Assembly (NCBI GenBank): GCA_963632245.1
Contig: CAVGTF010000061.1
Coordinates: 1-13,317 of the forward strand
Source of the DNA: UBA1724 sp963632245
GTDB taxonomy: Bacteria > Verrucomicrobiota > Lentisphaeria > Oligosphaerales > Oligosphaeraceae
DNA: 13,317 nucleotides
Direction of reading: 5' to 3'
The position numbers and the translations under genes were made by a program. Positions 1 to 7,210 of this stretch are shown here, piece after piece (the first letter of the stretch is position 1; the number at the start of each line of letters is the position of its first letter). The notes beneath the pieces were generated by a model, which searched no databases, was not told where the DNA came from, and saw only the letters and a list, made by a program, of their open reading frames with translations.

Positions 1-976
1 GCACATCGCTGGCGCGATTGACCTTCTTGGTCCAGCTCATCTCGGTGACGTGGATGAGGCCCTCAATGCCCTCCTCCAACTCCACAAAGGCGCCGTAGGG
101 CATGACGTTGACGACCTTGCCGTGAACGCGGCTGTTGACGGGGTACTTGACGTCGACGGTATCCCAGGGGTTGCCCTCCTTCTGTTTGAGGCCCAAGGAG
201 ACGCGCTGGCGCTCTTTGTCGACCTCGAGGATCATGACCTCCAGCTCCTGATCCTTGTGGACCACGGTGTGGGGATCCGTAACGCGGCTCCAGCTCATGT
301 CGGTGATGTGGAGCAGACCATCCATGCCATTGAGGTCCACGAAGGCACCGAAGTCGGTGATGTTCTTGACGATACCCTTGCGGATCTGGCCGGGCTGCAA
401 CTCCTCCAGCAACTTCGCGCGGAGGCGGTTGCGCTCCTCCTCGAGGATCTCGCGGCGGGAGAGCACCACGTTCTTGCGCTCGGTGTTGATCTTGATGATC
501 TTGAAATCCATCTCCTGGTCCACATAGGAATCCAGGTCGCGGGGTGCGCCCAGATCCACCTGGGAGCCGGGCAGGAAGGCCTCCACGCCCACATCCACGA
601 TGAAACCACCCTTCACGCGGCTGGTGATGCGGCCCTTGATGATGGAGCCCTCCTGGTGATTCTCGATGATGTCGTTCCAGGCGCGCTGGGCCTCGGCCTT
701 CTTCACGGAGACCTGGGGAGCGCTGTTCTCACCCTCGACGCGCTCGACAAAGACCTCGAGCTCGTCGCCAACCTTCAGATCATCGAAATTCTTCAGATCG
801 CTGCGATCAATGAAGGATTCGGACTTGCCACCCACGTCGAGGAGAATTCCGTTCTCGTTCTTCTGGGCAATCGTGCCGTTGACGATGGTGTTTTCCTGGA
901 TGCTCTTCGCCTGTGTGGAACCGCCCTGTAGCAGCTCTTCCATCGACGGCATGTTGTCTAATTCAATGTTACTCAT
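1..976 (-). CDS. rpsA: 30S ribosomal protein S1, 5' part (runs off left edge)
   Basis: The reverse strand encodes 325 residues from an ATG at 976 with no stop before the window edge. It is the N-terminal part of ribosomal protein S1, the RNA-binding protein that delivers mRNA to the small subunit. Four OB-fold S1 domains are visible at about residues 27-94, 109-175, 195-264 and 280 onward. The last two carry the classic S1 signatures ITDFGAFVDL, DGLLHITDMSW, YGAFVELEEG and EGLIHVTEMSW. The N-terminus begins MSNIELDNMPSMEELL. Bacterial S1 usually has four to six domains, so one or two may lie outside the window. The gene has no Shine-Dalgarno motif before its ATG, as is also known for E. coli rpsA, where S1 autoregulates translation. 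It is read away from all neighbours except across a repeat-filled gap. Identity is secure; total length is unknown. Confidence 0.96.
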   Translation of the reverse strand, partial: MSNIELDNMPSMEELLQGGSTQAKSIQENTIVNGTIAQKNENGILLDVGGKSESFIDRSDLKNFDDLKVGDELEVFVERVEGENSAPQVSVKKAEAQRAWNDIIENHQEGSIIKGRITSRVKGGFIVDVGVEAFLPGSQVDLGAPRDLDSYVDQEMDFKIIKINTERKNVVLSRREILEEERNRLRAKLLEELQPGQIRKGIVKNITDFGAFVDLNGMDGLLHITDMSWSRVTDPHTVVHKDQELEVMILEVDKERQRVSLGLKQKEGNPWDTVDVKYPVNSRVHGKVVNVMPYGAFVELEEGIEGLIHVTEMSWTKKVNRASDV

Positions 977-1098
977 ACGCGGGTTAGTGATTTTGTTGAC
1001 TCTGTCTAGGGGAGATACGGGGCGCAAAAGGAAAAGAATCGCACGGAGAATCCCGCACAATGGCCGTCTGGCGCCATAGCAGCGGCCGGAAGTCGTGT

Positions 1099-1126
1099 AA
1101 TATAAGACACTTTCTAACAACTGCAA
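1099..1126 (-). promoter_or_regulatory. Candidate sigma-70-type promoter of rpsA
   Basis: On the reverse strand a -35 like TTGCAG (1121-1126), a 16-bp spacer and a -10 TATATT (1099-1104) are present. The predicted start near 1092 would give a leader of about 115 nt before the rpsA ATG. The leader (977-1092) contains no ORF and no Shine-Dalgarno sequence. The boxes match the consensus well, but the transcription start is inferred only. Confidence 0.5.
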
Positions 1127-1248
1127 TTCGCCCCCAGACACTTCCGACAACACTCACCACACCACCCTCCCAGACACGCCGGCTACCCACAGCTGCGTTA
1201 AGTTATTGCACCCCTACCACCGCTACGGACGATCTACGCCCGCAGCGC

Positions 1249-1530
1249 GAAGGTAGAAGGGAGCAGGTAGTAAGGAGAAGGTTAAAGCGGTCCCGCAGGC
1301 GCCCTTCCGCCGTTGGGGCGGCGGTACAGGGGGAGCTTTTGATGCCAGAATTGCATCCCCCGAATAACTGCACTTCCCTAGCCGAATCCCAACCAAAGGA
1401 CGGAGGGGCTTGCGCCCCCCGTGCCCCCGCCTAGTTTCTTCCGCCTACCGACGGTACCGCGCGGCAATATGGGCGCGCCGGCGGTTTGCCGCATGCGTGC
1501 ATGCGGCAAGGCCCACTGCAGAGTGCCCAC
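1249..1530 (+). repeat. Mosaic intergenic repeat cluster, copy 1 (modules purine tract, P, Q, P, R, S)
   Basis: This lies in the 590-bp gap between rpsA and the SprT-like gene, which has no credible gene; 1127-1248 shows nothing recognisable. In order it holds: a purine-rich tract (1249-1281) of GAAGGTAGAAG/GGTAGTAAGG type; a wide-loop hairpin CCGCC...GGCGGTAC (1305-1327, module P); a block starting CCAAAGGACGG and ending CCCCCGCC (1393-1433, module Q); module P again (1439-1458); the near-palindrome GCGCGGCAATATGGGCGCGC (1459-1478, module R); and a block ending GGCAAGGCCCACTGCAGAGTG-like (1478-1525, module S). The same modules recur at 4418-4915, 7981-8013, 10072-10455 and 13020-13232, some inverted. 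No transposase or CRISPR-like spacing is present. Confidence 0.8.
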
Positions 1531-1534
1531 AACT

Positions 1535-1562
1535 CCTCATCCCTCATCCCTCATCCCTCATT
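1535..1562 (+). repeat. 7-bp simple sequence repeat (CCTCATC) x4
   Basis: Four consecutive units of CCTCATC occur, the last ending in T. They end eight bases before the ATG at 1570, so they occupy the position where a Shine-Dalgarno sequence would normally lie. The tract is the tail of the mosaic repeat cluster just upstream. Confidence 0.85.
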
Positions 1563-1569
1563 TTTCTTC

Positions 1570-2715
1570 ATGTCTTCCTTCTTCACCAGCGTACTCGCCA
1601 AGGCACTCGAGCGGGAGTGGGACGACGCAGTCCTGCGTTTGCCCTCCAGCCAGCGTGCGCTGATGCGCCGGCCGCTCTTCTCGGTCACCCAGGAGTTGCC
1701 GGGTCGTTGGGGGCAGTGGCGCGGCGGACGCGTGCAGTGCATTGAGCTGAATGAGCGGCTGATCCTGGAGCATCCCTGGTATGCGGTGGTGGATGTCGTG
1801 CGCCACGAGATGGCGCACCAGCTGGTGGAAGCGCTCTATCCCGGATTGGACGAAGCGCCCCACGGCCCACACTTTCTTTCGGCGTGCAAGGCACTGGGGG
1901 CGCGTCCACAGGCATCGGGCGACTACCCGACGCTGGACCAGGTCGTCTACCGCGAAGAAGAGGACTCCTCCGAGGAATCGGAGGGTGCCCTGACTCCGCA
2001 GTCACGGTTGCTGGTAAAGATCCGGAAGCTGTTGTCGCTCTCGAAGAGTCCCAACGAAGAAGAGGCGCGTTCTGCGTTATTGAAGGCGCGGGAATTGGAA
2101 GCGCGCTACCAGGAGACTTACGGCGAGATCCAGGAGGAGCGCACGGAGGGCAGCGACTACTACACCATCCTGCTGGGATGCCCCCTCCCACGCATGGAAA
2201 TCCGGGAATCCACCCTGGCCGGCATCCTCCAGGAATTCTACCACGTGCGCGCCATCTGGGAAAATGTCCCCGATCTGGAAGCGCCCCGTCCCGGGGTCCT
2301 GCGACACCAGCTGAGCATCTGCGGCACTCGAAAAGACCTGCGCATCGCCACCTACGTCTACGACTGCCTGCACTCCTACATGAAACAGGCGCTCTACCAG
2401 CTGCCGCCACTCATGCTGGGACAGGCGCTCTCCCACACGCGCGTGCGACGGGACTTCGAGCTGGGAGTCCTGGATGGCTTCCGACAGGCGCTGCGGGAGC
2501 AGAATCAGCGTCCGGAGATGCGCGCATTGGTGCAGTGGGACCGCACGCATCTGGAGGAATACTGCCGGTGGGTCTATCCCCGACTGCGCTCCCACCACCA
2601 CACCACCACCATGCTCTCCAAAGAGCACCGCGCCGCCGGCGAGGCCGCAGGGCGGCGTTTCCACCTGAAAGAGGGCCTGGAATCCCCCAAGTCCACCCGA
2701 AAGGCGCTGAAGTAA
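1570..2715 (+). CDS. SprT-like zinc metalloprotease fused to a DUF2786 domain
   Basis: A 381-residue protein. The N-terminal part (about 1-115) is SprT-like. It has the zincin motif HEMAHQ at 79-84 (zinc ligands H79 and H83, catalytic E80) and a downstream HGPHF at 98-102 that fits the HGxxF third-ligand motif of SprT/Spartan enzymes. Residues about 143-182 (RLLVKIRKLLSLSKSPNEEE, then EARSALLKARELEARY) match the DUF2786 helical domain. An acidic linker (EEEDSSEESEG) joins the two. The C-terminal 200 residues are of the type that follows DUF2786, with no catalytic motif I recognise. Family knowledge links SprT-like zincins to proteolysis of DNA-bound proteins; DUF2786 has no assigned function. 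The start at 1570 is preferred because the upstream in-frame extension translates repeat DNA. No Shine-Dalgarno is visible. The permease gene follows after 31 nt, suggesting co-transcription. Confidence 0.85.
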   Translation: MSSFFTSVLAKALEREWDDAVLRLPSSQRALMRRPLFSVTQELPGRWGQWRGGRVQCIELNERLILEHPWYAVVDVVRHEMAHQLVEALYPGLDEAPHGPHFLSACKALGARPQASGDYPTLDQVVYREEEDSSEESEGALTPQSRLLVKIRKLLSLSKSPNEEEARSALLKARELEARYQETYGEIQEERTEGSDYYTILLGCPLPRMEIRESTLAGILQEFYHVRAIWENVPDLEAPRPGVLRHQLSICGTRKDLRIATYVYDCLHSYMKQALYQLPPLMLGQALSHTRVRRDFELGVLDGFRQALREQNQRPEMRALVQWDRTHLEEYCRWVYPRLRSHHHTTTMLSKEHRAAGEAAGRRFHLKEGLESPKSTRKALK

Positions 2716-2746
2716 AATCTCCCACCCTATCTCCTATCGCGACCCT

Positions 2747-4375
2747 ATGTCCTTCTGGAAGCCCAGTCCACTCTTTGGCAAGCGCCTCAGGCGCTTCCGC
2801 CGCCTGCGTCGCGGATGGTGGAGCTTCCTGCTATTGACGGCGCTCTATCTGGTGACCCTCATAGCAGAGATCACCTGCAACAGCGCGCCACTGGCCCTAC
2901 ATCACGACGGGCACTGGTTCTTCCCCGTATTCCACCGATACCCCGCACGGGCCTTCACTGCCGACGGCGGCGATGCCGCCCCAGACTACGCCGTCCTAAA
3001 TGCCCACGGAGCCTTCGATGGCGATTTCGTCCTCTGGCCACTCTTCCGCAATGATCCCTACCGCATCGTCTCCCGCGAGGAGATTCTCCCGTATCTGCGG
3101 GAACGCGTCCGCGTGACTCCGGAACCCCGGGTAGCCAGTCTGACCCTGAATCCACAACTCGTCATCACCCGCGGCACCGGCATAGAGAGCCTCCTAGAAC
3201 CCGATGCCCCCGCGCCCGAATTCCAGAACCGACCTCTCTCGGAGCTCTGGCGGTTGCCGGAGAATCTCCCGCAGTCCCTGGAGAGTCGCTGGCGTGGCGA
3301 AAAATGCCCCGCACTGGAATTTCTGCTGACACCACAGCAGGGAACCGGATTGCCACCCGTACGACTCTCCTTCGCCGCCGCCGAAGAACGCCCCACGGGA
3401 CGGAAGACCCTCCGCGTCCGCGCCCTGGAGGCCGAGACCACCGCGGGCGGCGCACTCTCGCCCCGTCAATGGGAATTCCTCCCCAACGAAGAGCGCCCCC
3501 TGCGCAAAGCAGAGGAATTCCTCGCGTTGCCGGAGGAGCTGCGCCGCGCGGTGCAGGAAGGCCGCGAGGCCATCCGCGAACAGGCGAAGGAGACGGGTCT
3601 GGCCCTGGAGCCCTGGAGCCAGGAGTTGACCCTGGATCGACGCATCCGCCTCCAAGTGGAACAGGAGCCCCTCCGATTCCCCTTCCGACCCGTCCCCGGA
3701 CATATCATGGGACTGGATAGCGCGGGACGCGATGTCTTTGCACGGATCTTCTATGGTCTGCGCATCGCCCTGAATTTCGGCATGCTCCTGGTGATCTTCT
3801 CCCTGGTCTTCGGCACGCTGGCGGGAATCCTGCAGGGATACTGCGGCGGAATGGTGGATCTTGCCGGACAACGTCTAACGGAGCTCTGGAGCGCCCTGCC
3901 CTTCCTCTATGTCATGATCCTCATGGGATCCCTCTACGGCGCCGGATTCTCACTGCTGCTCTTCTGCTACGCGATCTTCAACTGGATCGGAATCTCGCAC
4001 TACATGCGCGCAGAGAGCCTCCGACTGCGAAAACAGCCCTTCGTGGAAGCCGCAAAATGCCTGGGAATCCCCGGTTGGCGAATCGCATTGCAGCATATCC
4101 TTCCCAATGCACTGACGCCACTCATCACGCTCTTCCCATTCTCCCTGGTGGGCGCCATCGGATCCCTGGCAGCACTGGACTACCTGGGCTTCGGATTGCC
4201 CGCCCCTACCCCCAGTCTGGGAGAACTCCTCTCACAAGCACAGGCAGAACGCAGCGCCTGGTGGCTCACACTCTATCCCTCACTAGCACTCTTCATCGTC
4301 ATGCTCCTGGGAGTCTTTATCGGCGAGGGCATCCGAAACGCCTTCGACCCCAGGCAACAGCAAAGGCTGCAGTAG
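2747..4375 (+). CDS. Peptide ABC transporter permease, YejE/OppC type, with large extra periplasmic segment
   Basis: A 542-residue inner-membrane permease of the binding-protein-dependent peptide transporters, closest by eye to YejE (microcin C/oligopeptide importer). It has a basic N-terminus followed by TM1 (about 23-42), then the YejE-like stretch HHDGHWFFPVF. After DSAGRDVFARIFYGLRIAL (324-342) comes a transmembrane domain of about five helices. The EAA loop that contacts the ATPase is visible at 434-454 (EAAKCLGIPG...ILPNAL). The ending GEGIRNAFDP is typical of the family. E. coli YejE is about 341 residues. The difference is an extra segment of about 200 residues (roughly 105-308) between TM1 and the core, predicted periplasmic. 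No partner permease, binding protein or ATPase adjoins; an OppD-type ATPase lies 3.7 kb away on the other strand. There is no Shine-Dalgarno. Transported peptide unknown. Confidence 0.9.
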   Translation: MSFWKPSPLFGKRLRRFRRLRRGWWSFLLLTALYLVTLIAEITCNSAPLALHHDGHWFFPVFHRYPARAFTADGGDAAPDYAVLNAHGAFDGDFVLWPLFRNDPYRIVSREEILPYLRERVRVTPEPRVASLTLNPQLVITRGTGIESLLEPDAPAPEFQNRPLSELWRLPENLPQSLESRWRGEKCPALEFLLTPQQGTGLPPVRLSFAAAEERPTGRKTLRVRALEAETTAGGALSPRQWEFLPNEERPLRKAEEFLALPEELRRAVQEGREAIREQAKETGLALEPWSQELTLDRRIRLQVEQEPLRFPFRPVPGHIMGLDSAGRDVFARIFYGLRIALNFGMLLVIFSLVFGTLAGILQGYCGGMVDLAGQRLTELWSALPFLYVMILMGSLYGAGFSLLLFCYAIFNWIGISHYMRAESLRLRKQPFVEAAKCLGIPGWRIALQHILPNALTPLITLFPFSLVGAIGSLAALDYLGFGLPAPTPSLGELLSQAQAERSAWWLTLYPSLALFIVMLLGVFIGEGIRNAFDPRQQQRLQ

Positions 4376-4407
4376 GGCATTTGCGTGCGCAAATGCCTAC
4401 TGCAGCC
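4365..4407 (+). other. 20-bp near-perfect hairpin spanning the permease stop codon
   Basis: Left arm GGCTGCAGTA plus GGCATTTGCG and right arm CGCAAATGCC plus TACTGCAGCC pair completely. The only exceptions are one bulged G (4375) and a 2-nt tip, which may open to a 4-nt loop. The left arm includes the last three codons and the TAG stop of the permease. No T tract follows on either strand, so it is not a standard intrinsic terminator. It may act in mRNA 3'-end protection, in termination by another route, or mark the border of the adjacent repeat cluster. Confidence 0.75.
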
Positions 4408-4560
4408 AATTAGGAATGAGAGAGTTAGGAATTAGGAGTTTCAGCCACTCTGCAGTGGGCCTTGCCGGTGCTAAAGCCCCGGCAAACCGCCAGCGCGCCC
4501 ATATTGGCGCGCAATTGCGAATTAGGAATTTGCGCTTGACGCGCAATGTGCAATGTGCAA
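4408..4560 (-). repeat. Mosaic intergenic repeat cluster, copy 2 left part (modules S and R, inverted)
   Basis: A low-complexity TTAGGAAT/TTAGGAG tract (4408-4438) is followed by the reverse complement of module S (CACTCTGCAGTGGGCCTTGCC, 4446-4466, through the matching AAACCGCC at about 4489). Next is the inverted module R, GCGCGCCCATATTGGCGCGC (4493-4512). The S-R order here mirrors the R-S order at 1459-1525. A short run of CAATGTG/CAATGCA units (4543-4563) leads into the tandem repeat. No gene is supported. Confidence 0.75.
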
Positions 4561-4812
4561 TGCATAGGGGCAATGTACAATGCATGGCACCGCCGGTAGG
4601 CGGAAAAGTATTGGCGGGGGTGCGGGGGCAGCAGCCCCAGTCCTTGCATAGGGGCAATGTACAATGCATGGCACCGCCGGTAGGCGGAAAAGTATTGGCG
4701 GGGGTGCGGGGGCAGCAGCCCCAGTCCTTGCATAGGGGCAATGTACAATGCATGGCACCGCCGGTAGGCGGAAAAGTATTGGCGGGGGTGCGGGGGCAGC
4801 AGCCCCAGTCCT
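4561..4812. repeat. Perfect 84-bp tandem repeat, three copies
   Basis: Copies start at 4561, 4645 and 4729 and are identical base for base. Each unit contains an imperfect inverted repeat bounded by TGCAT and ATGCA with a central TGTACA, then inverted module P (ACCGCCGGTAGGCGGAA), then inverted module Q (GGCGGGGGTGCGGGGGCAGC and on to AGTCCT). Because 84 is a multiple of three, several frames stay open across it and give a repeated 28-residue translation. There is no start signal, codon bias or domain to support a protein. Perfect identity suggests recent amplification or active homogenisation. Confidence 0.95.
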
Positions 4813-4883
4813 TTGGATATCCCTGCCCTATCAATACACCCCTTCCCCTGGGCACACCAAAAAGCCGTGAATTAGAAAATAAC

Positions 4884-4915
4884 GAAAGGACGGGAACTGC
4901 CGCCCCCGCTCCCCC
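4884..4915 (+). repeat. Module Q copy (AAAGGACGGGAACTGCC type)
   Basis: The block begins GAAAGGACGGGAACTGCC and ends in CGCTCCCCC. Its nearest relative in the window is the inverted copy at 7981-8013, which shares even the flanking AATAAC/AACAACGAAAGG context. It sits just before a TAGCAC/AATTAGCGG low-complexity border (4919-4943). Confidence 0.7.
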
Positions 4916-4951
4916 GTAATAGCACCTAGCAAGCAATTAGCGGCCTCCTTG

Positions 4952-5000
4952 AACGCAAAAGGGGCCCTGTGCGAATCCGTGCAGGGCCCCTTTTTGCGTT
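4952..5000 (-). terminator. Intrinsic terminator of the TonB receptor gene
   Basis: A strong hairpin starts directly after the receptor stop codon. On the reverse strand an arm AACGCAAAAAGGGGCCCTGC and its near-complement ending GGGCCCCTTTTGCGTT enclose an 8-10-nt loop, giving a GC-rich core followed by TTTT. The A/T outer arms make it usable from both directions. Confidence 0.85.
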
Positions 5001-5001
5001 C

Positions 5002-7161
5002 CTAGAACTTCGTCGAGAACGCGAGCACCAGGTTGCGTCCGGGCTCCTGGTAAGCCAGGTTCCGGGTAGTGGAGAGGTAGTTGGTGTATTCCTTGTTCAG
5101 GAGATTCTCCAGGCTGGCGGTGAAGGAGCAATCCAGATCCCAGAGCTTGAAGTCATATCCGCCGCGGAAGTTGAGGGTGGCCCACTTCTTGGAGTGTTCC
5201 ACGGTCTTGGGAGTGTGCTTCTGGGACGCGGCGGCCTGGACCTCGCCCCGGATCCAGAGGCCGTTATCCCAGTGGGCGCGCAGGCCGACCAGTCCATTCA
5301 TCGGGGGATTGTAGCGCAAATACTGGTCGTTGCTCTCGTCAGTGCCCTCCAGCCAAGAGATATTCGCGTAGGCAGTGAGCTCCTTGGTGAGATCCCACTC
5401 CGCCTGCGCCTCCACGCCCTGAATCACCGCGCGAGAGACATTGCTCATCCGGGCATTGTAGTACTTCTTTCCGCCGATGGTGACAGCCTCGCCGTAGTCC
5501 TGTGCCTCAATGAGGTCGTGGAGCTGGTGGTAGAAGAGCGCGAGGCTGGCGCGAAGTTCCTCGCCCACGTAGTGCAGACCGTATTCGGCATACCAAGAGA
5601 CCTCGGGATCCAGTCCGGGATCGCCCCAGGTGGCGGTGCCGGCGGTGGCATTGAGCTGGATGTACTTGTAGCGGTCCATCAGATCGGCAGTGCGATAGCC
5701 GCGGGCGCCCAGGAGGGTCATGGACCAGTTGTCGGCAAAGTCCCAGGTCAGGCCGATGTGACCGCTCCAGGACCAGTCGTCGGCGCTCTGGCGGCGACGC
5801 AGGAGCTTATGCGCCTTGGTGACGATGTTGGTATCGTAGAGTGCCTCGCTGCGGGACCAATTGCGGTCCACGCGGATACCGGTATTGAGGGTCCACTGGG
5901 GAGCCAGATTCCAGGTGTATTCGCCGTAGGCGCCCAGGTTATTCTGGTAGGAATCGGAGAGGGGGTCATCCCAAGCGGAGAGAGCGCCCTTCACGGGGTG
6001 GATCACCTTCTTGAGACGGCTGCCAGTGTAGCTCCAGCGCCAGTAGTCCACGCCGAAGGTCAGGTTGTGTCCCTCGGCCAGCTCCAGGTGATTCTCCTGG
6101 CGGGCAGAGAGGGTGCGGTGAGTGGCAGAGGGCGCCACCTGCACCTGCTGGGCTCCAGAGGTCACTTTGTTGAAGCGGTCAATGCGCACATGGCGCTCGA
6201 TGATGCCGAAGCCCAGCTCAATCGTGGACTTCTTCCAGATCTCGCCCTCGGGCAGGAAGGAGTGCTTCAGGGCGAAGTCCTCCAGCGTGGTGCGGGGATA
6301 GATCACGCGCTGGGAGATGGCGGGCAGATTGGAGGCGCCGGGGATACCCACGTCCTTGGCGCGATAGCGGCTGTACTTGAATTCGGTGACATTCTGGTCA
6401 TTCCAGCGATAGCCCAGCTTCAGGGTGCTCTGGGCGTCATCGAAGAAGCTGTTCTTCACCGTGTCGTGGCCGCCATCCTTATAGGAGTCCTGGCTGCGCA
6501 TGCCGCCGGAGAGATATGCCCAGAAGTCGTCCTGGGAGTAGGAGGTCCAGGCGTGGACGGTGTATCCCTCGCCGTTGGTAGAACCGGAGACCGTGGTGCC
6601 ACCGTGGAACTCTGCCTCGTCGGTAAAATCGGCGCCCTTGGTGATCACATTCACCACGCCGCCCATGGAACCGCTGCCATAGAGCTGGCTGATGGGCCCC
6701 TTCAGGATCTCAATGCGCTCGATCTCCTGAGGCAACACCAGTCCGAACTGCGCGGCCACATCGGTGGCGGTGATGATGCGCTGTCCATCCACCAGGAAGA
6801 CCAGCCGTCCACGTCCCAGGCCACGCACATTCACCTCGCCGCCCCAACGGCCATCGCGAGAGACCGCCACGCCGGGAAGAGTGGCGGTGGCATCGGAGAG
6901 GGAGAGCGGCTGCCGCTGGAAAAGCTCGCGGGACTCCATGACGGAGACGCCGCCGGGGGTCTGGGAGACCGCCTGGGGCACGCCACGGGCAGTGACCACC
7001 ACGGGCTCCAGGTATGCCTTCTTCTGAACAGGAGCAGACTCCTCCTGGACAGCAACAACCGGTGTCGGGGACTCAACCGCGGCATTTTCGGGAAGCGCGG
7101 CATCCTGGGCAAAAAGCCCCACGGGCGCCAGCGCAGAAAGAATCAACGAACGGAGTTTCAT
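5002..7161 (-). CDS. TonB-dependent outer-membrane receptor
   Basis: A 719-residue outer-membrane receptor for energised uptake of iron complexes, cobalamin or similar ligands. From the chosen ATG at 7161 a signal peptide is seen (MKLRSLILSALAPVGLFA, cleavage near residue 18-19). A Pro/Val-rich linker leads to a TonB-box-like EPVVVTARG (52-60). The plug domain runs to about 178 and shows LPGVAVSRDG, NVRGLGRGRLVFLVDGQRI and the highly conserved IERIEILKGPISQLYGSGSM, then GGVVNVITKG. The rest is a beta-barrel ending in aromatic F719 (LVLAFSTKF), the usual assembly signal. An upstream in-frame ATG at 7197 would put 12 extra residues before the signal peptide and is disfavoured. No Shine-Dalgarno is seen. 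The TM1266-family gene ends 49 nt upstream, so the two are probably co-transcribed. Ligand is not predictable from the sequence; the receptor resembles heme/siderophore/colicin-I-type members. Confidence 0.95.
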   Translation of the reverse strand: MKLRSLILSALAPVGLFAQDAALPENAAVESPTPVVAVQEESAPVQKKAYLEPVVVTARGVPQAVSQTPGGVSVMESRELFQRQPLSLSDATATLPGVAVSRDGRWGGEVNVRGLGRGRLVFLVDGQRIITATDVAAQFGLVLPQEIERIEILKGPISQLYGSGSMGGVVNVITKGADFTDEAEFHGGTTVSGSTNGEGYTVHAWTSYSQDDFWAYLSGGMRSQDSYKDGGHDTVKNSFFDDAQSTLKLGYRWNDQNVTEFKYSRYRAKDVGIPGASNLPAISQRVIYPRTTLEDFALKHSFLPEGEIWKKSTIELGFGIIERHVRIDRFNKVTSGAQQVQVAPSATHRTLSARQENHLELAEGHNLTFGVDYWRWSYTGSRLKKVIHPVKGALSAWDDPLSDSYQNNLGAYGEYTWNLAPQWTLNTGIRVDRNWSRSEALYDTNIVTKAHKLLRRRQSADDWSWSGHIGLTWDFADNWSMTLLGARGYRTADLMDRYKYIQLNATAGTATWGDPGLDPEVSWYAEYGLHYVGEELRASLALFYHQLHDLIEAQDYGEAVTIGGKKYYNARMSNVSRAVIQGVEAQAEWDLTKELTAYANISWLEGTDESNDQYLRYNPPMNGLVGLRAHWDNGLWIRGEVQAAASQKHTPKTVEHSKKWATLNFRGGYDFKLWDLDCSFTASLENLLNKEYTNYLSTTRNLAYQEPGRNLVLAFSTKF

Positions 7162-7210
7162 GATGGTAGAGGAATGTTTTCGGCTGGAGGGTAACATCCG
7201 ACCGGGGATT

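Noticed and set aside
50..931. A 293-codon open frame opposite rpsA
   Set aside because: The reverse strand encodes clear S1 domains. The forward frame is antisense noise.
4561..4812. CRISPR array
   Set aside because: The repeat units are contiguous and identical with no variable spacers, and no cas gene is present.
4416..4919. Open frames through the 84-bp tandem repeat giving a 28-residue repeat protein
   Set aside because: The frames stay open only because the unit length is divisible by three. There is no start signal or codon bias, and the DNA modules also occur elsewhere in non-coding gaps.
4969..7194. A 741-codon open frame on the forward strand opposite the TonB receptor
   Set aside because: It is a shadow of the GC-rich codon pattern of the receptor gene. 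Its translation has no recognisable domain, whereas the reverse strand gives a textbook TonB receptor.
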